Source: Chitinophagaceae bacterium (GTDB lineage: Bacteria; Bacteroidota; Bacteroidia; Chitinophagales; Chitinophagaceae). Taken from it: a stretch of DNA of 64,000 nt. Below, one piece after another: positions 62,201 through 64,000 of this stretch. Both the position numbers and the translations under genes were made by a program. Location: contig JADJYK010000018.1 in assembly GCA_016719815.1 (NCBI GenBank), positions 45,435 through 109,434 of the forward strand, read 5' to 3'. Within the stretch, counting starts at the first letter, position 1, and every line of letters starts with the position of its first letter. Below the pieces are notes generated by a model. That model was not told where the DNA came from, ran no database searches, and saw only the letters and a program-made list of their open reading frames with translations.

Positions 62201-63165
62201 CACCGGAAGGTTTGATTGCTGCGTGGTTTGGTGGTACCAAAGAAGGAAACAAAGATGTTTGCATCTGGACAAGTCATTACAAAAACAATCAATGGACAAC
62301 ACCAGCAAAAGCAGCTGATGGTGTATTGAATGACAGTACAAGATATGCCTGTTATAACCCGGTATTGTTTTATGCACCGAATGGCGAGTTATTATTGTTT
62401 TATAAAATTGGTCCGAATGTAGCAGGCTGGACAGGCTGGATGATGCGGAGCCAGGACAATGGTCACACATGGAGTACAAGAGAAGCTATGCCCGAAGGAT
62501 TTTTAGGCCCGATAAAAAACAAACCCGAGTTAGTAAATGGTGTATTGCTTTGTCCCAGCAGTACAGAAAAGGACGGATGGAAAGCCCATATAGAATTTAC
62601 AACAGATAATGGGCGCACCTGGACAAAGTGTGCGGCAATTAATGACGGAGCCATTATGCAGGCTATACAGCCAAGTATTTTAAAACATAAGGATGGCCGG
62701 ATGCAAATACTTTGCCGCAGCCGTAATCATACGATTAATGAAAGCTGGAGCAGTGACGGAGGAAAAACATGGAGCAAAATGAAAGCATCTGAGCTGCCCA
62801 ATAACAATTCCGGTACAGATGCAGTAACACTGAAAGATGGAAGGCATTTGCTGGTTTATAATCACACATTGCCCAATGCAAGCTGGGTTAAAGGAAAAGG
62901 GCCACGGACTCCATTGAATGTGGCGATAAGTAATGATGGGAAAAAATGGTTTGCCGCTGCTGTGCTGGAAGATTCACCAATAAGTCAGTATTCATATCCA
63001 TCGGTTATACAAACAAAAGATGGACTGGTGCATATTGTTTATACCTGGAGAAGAGAACGGATTAAGCATGTGGTGATTGACCCGGCGAAACTGGAACTGA
63101 AAGAAATTGTAAACCAACAATGGCCTGGAAAGGTGACGATGGACGGAAAGACAACGGATGACTGA
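59239..63165 (+). CDS. GH78 alpha-L-rhamnosidase fused to a BNR_2 sialidase-like propeller
   Basis: 1,308 aa in one open frame. Residues 1-65 are repeat-derived: a first hydrophobic stretch (KLFMIPASVLLSASLCHSLV) from repeat R1, a polar stretch (TTKTQRHEGTLR), then FVLLCVLGAYVVQTQAQ from the CTTTGTG repeat. GH78 follows: LRCEMLKNPLGIDVLQPRLS, VSGLGMYELYINGKKIGDQV, DCPQRNERQPWLGDRVIGAM, TTIWELWNGNTANPSMNSQN. After a linker near 62105-62140 comes a BNR_2-type propeller (FPESHAATISETPEGLIAAW, FGGTKEGNKDVCIWTS, QPSILKHKDGRMQILCRSRN, SYPSVIQTKDGLVHIVYTWR). BNR_2 proteins near GH78 genes are common, but a fusion is less so. A lost stop between two genes cannot be excluded. Confidence 0.85.
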   Translation: MTKKLFMIPASVLLSASLCHSLVRSVRYSANGTTKTQRHEGTLRKIFVLLCVLGAYVVQTQAQVAITNLRCEMLKNPLGIDVLQPRLSWQLESKQRNVAQQSYQIIVSSSLQKLQANNADVWNSGVINSSQSAKVYYEGKALQSATTYYWKIRSITNKGTANSATAFFSTGLLNESDWNAKWIGYDKASVWDSISQWSRLSARYLRKEFASNETVKRATVYVSGLGMYELYINGKKIGDQVLAPNPTDYRKSYFYNTHDVTQQVKAGSNAIATILGNGRFFTMRQNYKTQKHNTFGFPKLLLQLEIEYSNGTKQVIVSDESWKLNVDGPIRTNNEYDGEEYDAAKEFNGWMIAGYNDSKWMQPELVQAPAGKITAQMSEPMKVMRTITPLSIKSISGGRYIIDMGQNFAGWLKIKNIAGKKGDKLTLRFAESLQPDGELYVANLRDAKVTDVYTFGNSSLGERGWKPSFVYHGFRFVEITGLSSKPYINNFEGQLVYDAFENTGTFQSSNSTLNTVYKNAWWGIASNYKGMPVDCPQRNERQPWLGDRVIGAMGESYLFDNAKLYAKWMDDIEQSQTAEGAIPDVAPAFWNYYSDDVTWPAAFITISNHLYNQYADIEPIQKHYAAMKKWMWYMRDKYLVNDIMTRDKYGDWCVPPEDLLLVHAKDSSRLTDGKLIASAYYYKLLSYMQRFAKLTGNDADIKDYTELSEKMRIAFQQKFYNPVKQSYSNNTITANLLPLYFGICPDSLREKVFANIYTKIRIESKGHISTGLIGTQYLFRGLTEYNQKELAFMLASNNTYPSYGYMAANGATTIWELWNGNTANPSMNSQNHVMMLGDLLIWYYENLAGIRSDKTEVGFKKIIMKPSVPAGLDFVKASYKSLHGIIKSEWKNGIDKFEWSITIPVNTTATVHIPAGSAEEITESGKSIAGNANVKFIKMEKGAAVFEIVSGAYSFVQNKKWKKGIAKDEFIFERSVFPESHAATISETPEGLIAAWFGGTKEGNKDVCIWTSHYKNNQWTTPAKAADGVLNDSTRYACYNPVLFYAPNGELLLFYKIGPNVAGWTGWMMRSQDNGHTWSTREAMPEGFLGPIKNKPELVNGVLLCPSSTEKDGWKAHIEFTTDNGRTWTKCAAINDGAIMQAIQPSILKHKDGRMQILCRSRNHTINESWSSDGGKTWSKMKASELPNNNSGTDAVTLKDGRHLLVYNHTLPNASWVKGKGPRTPLNVAISNDGKKWFAAAVLEDSPISQYSYPSVIQTKDGLVHIVYTWRRERIKHVVIDPAKLELKEIVNQQWPGKVTMDGKTTDD
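59263..59327 (-). repeat. Dispersed repeat R1, copy D, inside coding sequence
   Basis: The reverse complement reads GCTGAATAGCGAACAGAACG, then TACAAGTGAGTGACACAACG, then ATGCCGATAGTAGTACTG. It lies wholly inside the first codons of the GH78 fusion gene and encodes SVLLSASLCHSLVRSVRYS. Confidence 0.75.
59334..59412. repeat. CTTTGTG repeat (R3), complete inverted-repeat copy e inside coding sequence
   Basis: Left arm AACCACCAAGACGCAAAGGC... (59334-59369) and right arm ending GTGCCTATGTGGTT (59376-59412) are imperfect reverse complements around a 6-base loop. This is the only copy with both arms. The right arm encodes the FVLLCVLGAYVV part of the GH78 signal peptide. Confidence 0.8.
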
Positions 63166-63372
63166 ATCGGATGCAGGTGATGCAGACACGACAGATATAG
63201 CAGATTGATTTTCTGCTATTCAATTTTGTCAGTTTGGTCAACATTTGTATTTACTGATAAGCGGACAGGACCCTGAAGTGTGCGACCCACCTTCCAAAGT
63301 AGTTCGGCGGGGAGGTGTAAGGGAAGATGATAGCAGCACTTCAGCTGATTACATAATAATACTATTGAATAA
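63166..63372. other. 207-bp gap with a possible R1 remnant
   Basis: GAAGTGTGCGACCCACC (from 63274) and GATGATAGCAGCACTTCAGC (to about 63346) resemble the two ends of R1 in the correct order with a different middle. No gene is recognised here. Confidence 0.35.
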
Positions 63373-64000
63373 ATGAATAACCTGCCTTTACTGGATATGG
63401 CTGTGATTGTAATCTACATGTTTGCAATGCTGTGGATTGGTTTTTATTTTTCAAAGAAGAACAAAAGCAGCGAACGTTTTACAACTGCATCGGGAAAAAT
63501 TCCGGGTTGGGCAATTGGGGTATCAATCTTTGCAACCTTTTTAAGCAGTAATACTTTTTTGGGTGTAACCGGTAAGGCCTATGGCAGTAACTGGAACTCC
63601 TTTGTATTTAGTTTATCAATGCCACTGGCTGCATGGTTTGCAGTCAAGTATTTTGTGCCATTTTACAGGCATGGGGCAGATATTTCGGCTTATTCACATT
63701 TAGAAAAACGTTTTGGTCCGTGGGCTAGAACTTATGCAGTGATTTGTTTTTTGTTAACACAGGTGGCAAGAATGGGTTCCATCTTTTTTGGTATTGCATT
63801 AAGTCTCCAGGCACTCACGGGGTTTTCTATGGAGGCTATAATGATTGTAATGGGTGTTTGTATTATCATTTATACTGTACTGGGAGGTATGGAAGCAATA
63901 ATCTGGACTGATGTGGTGCAGGGGCTAATACTTACTTTCGGTGCATTGCTCATTTTGTTTTACATAGTTAAAGACATGCCTGGAGGTGCAGTTGCGATAA
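63373..64000 (+). CDS. Sodium:solute symporter (SSS family), truncated by window end
   Basis: The first 209 residues are visible, open to the end of the window. It begins MNNLPLLDMAVIVIYMFAML, typical of the first helix of SSS transporters. FYFSKKNKSSERFTTASGKI, PGWAIGVSIFATFLSSNTFL, YSHLEKRFGPWARTYAVI and YTVLGGMEAIIWTDVVQGL follow, the last being a family hallmark. About six membrane segments are covered. It is probably a Na+-coupled importer for a mono- or disaccharide or uronic-acid product of the upstream enzymes. It is not translationally linked to the GH78 gene: 207 bp separate them. Confidence 0.88.
   Translation, partial: MNNLPLLDMAVIVIYMFAMLWIGFYFSKKNKSSERFTTASGKIPGWAIGVSIFATFLSSNTFLGVTGKAYGSNWNSFVFSLSMPLAAWFAVKYFVPFYRHGADISAYSHLEKRFGPWARTYAVICFLLTQVARMGSIFFGIALSLQALTGFSMEAIMIVMGVCIIIYTVLGGMEAIIWTDVVQGLILTFGALLILFYIVKDMPGGAVAI

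Overview
The window reads as a Bacteroidota chromosome segment. SusC/SusD pairs, BNR_4, DUF3826, DUF6298 and many secreted glycosidases with signal peptides ending in AQ point to the phylum. The moderate GC and the intergenic repeats fit a Chitinophagaceae-like genus, but that placement is inference. All genes except one lie on the + strand. No rRNA, tRNA, transposase or CRISPR array was seen.

Layout. 1-7519: end of a GH35 gene, a GH2, an eight-haem cytochrome c with HEAT/TPR repeats, and a BNR_4 propeller. 7762-9837: a lone minus-strand MORN/Sel1 protein. 10356-15130: five tightly packed cytosolic genes (MaoC hydratase, a solute-binding-protein-like protein with no signal peptide, two tandem class III CoA-transferases, an aldonolactonase-like amidohydrolase), followed by a Gfo/Idh/MocA oxidoreductase. 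16356-33128: a large unclassified glycosidase, GH95, GH2 with malectin, GH78, a zinc dehydrogenase, an aldo/keto reductase and another GH2. 33307-44317: DUF3826, SusC, SusD, a terminator, PL1 pectate lyase and a DUF6298 beta-helix protein. 44335-54875: FucP-type transporter, GH140-like, GH43-like/BNR fusion, FucI-like isomerase, split transketolase and FGGY kinase. 54872-63165: three secreted glycosidase genes joined to each other and to the kinase by 4-bp ATGA overlaps. 63373-end: start of a sodium/solute symporter.

Together these look like a pectin utilisation region (rhamnogalacturonan, possibly RG-II-like). The secreted lyase and glycosidases (PL1, GH78 x2, GH2 x4, GH35, GH95, GH140-like, GH43-like) would release rhamnose, galactose, fucose or L-galactose and perhaps apiose. 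SusCD and the FucP and SSS transporters would import them. Oxidative enzymes and an isomerase/kinase/transketolase route would catabolise them.

Two things dominate the reading. First, about thirty single-base indels, mostly losses in homopolymers, break conserved genes. They look technical (uncorrected long reads), so most broken genes are described here as one reconstructed gene. Second, the gaps are packed with several families of dispersed repeats. One of them, a CTTTGTG-rich arm, is translated as the hydrophobic core of the signal peptide in four glycosidase genes.
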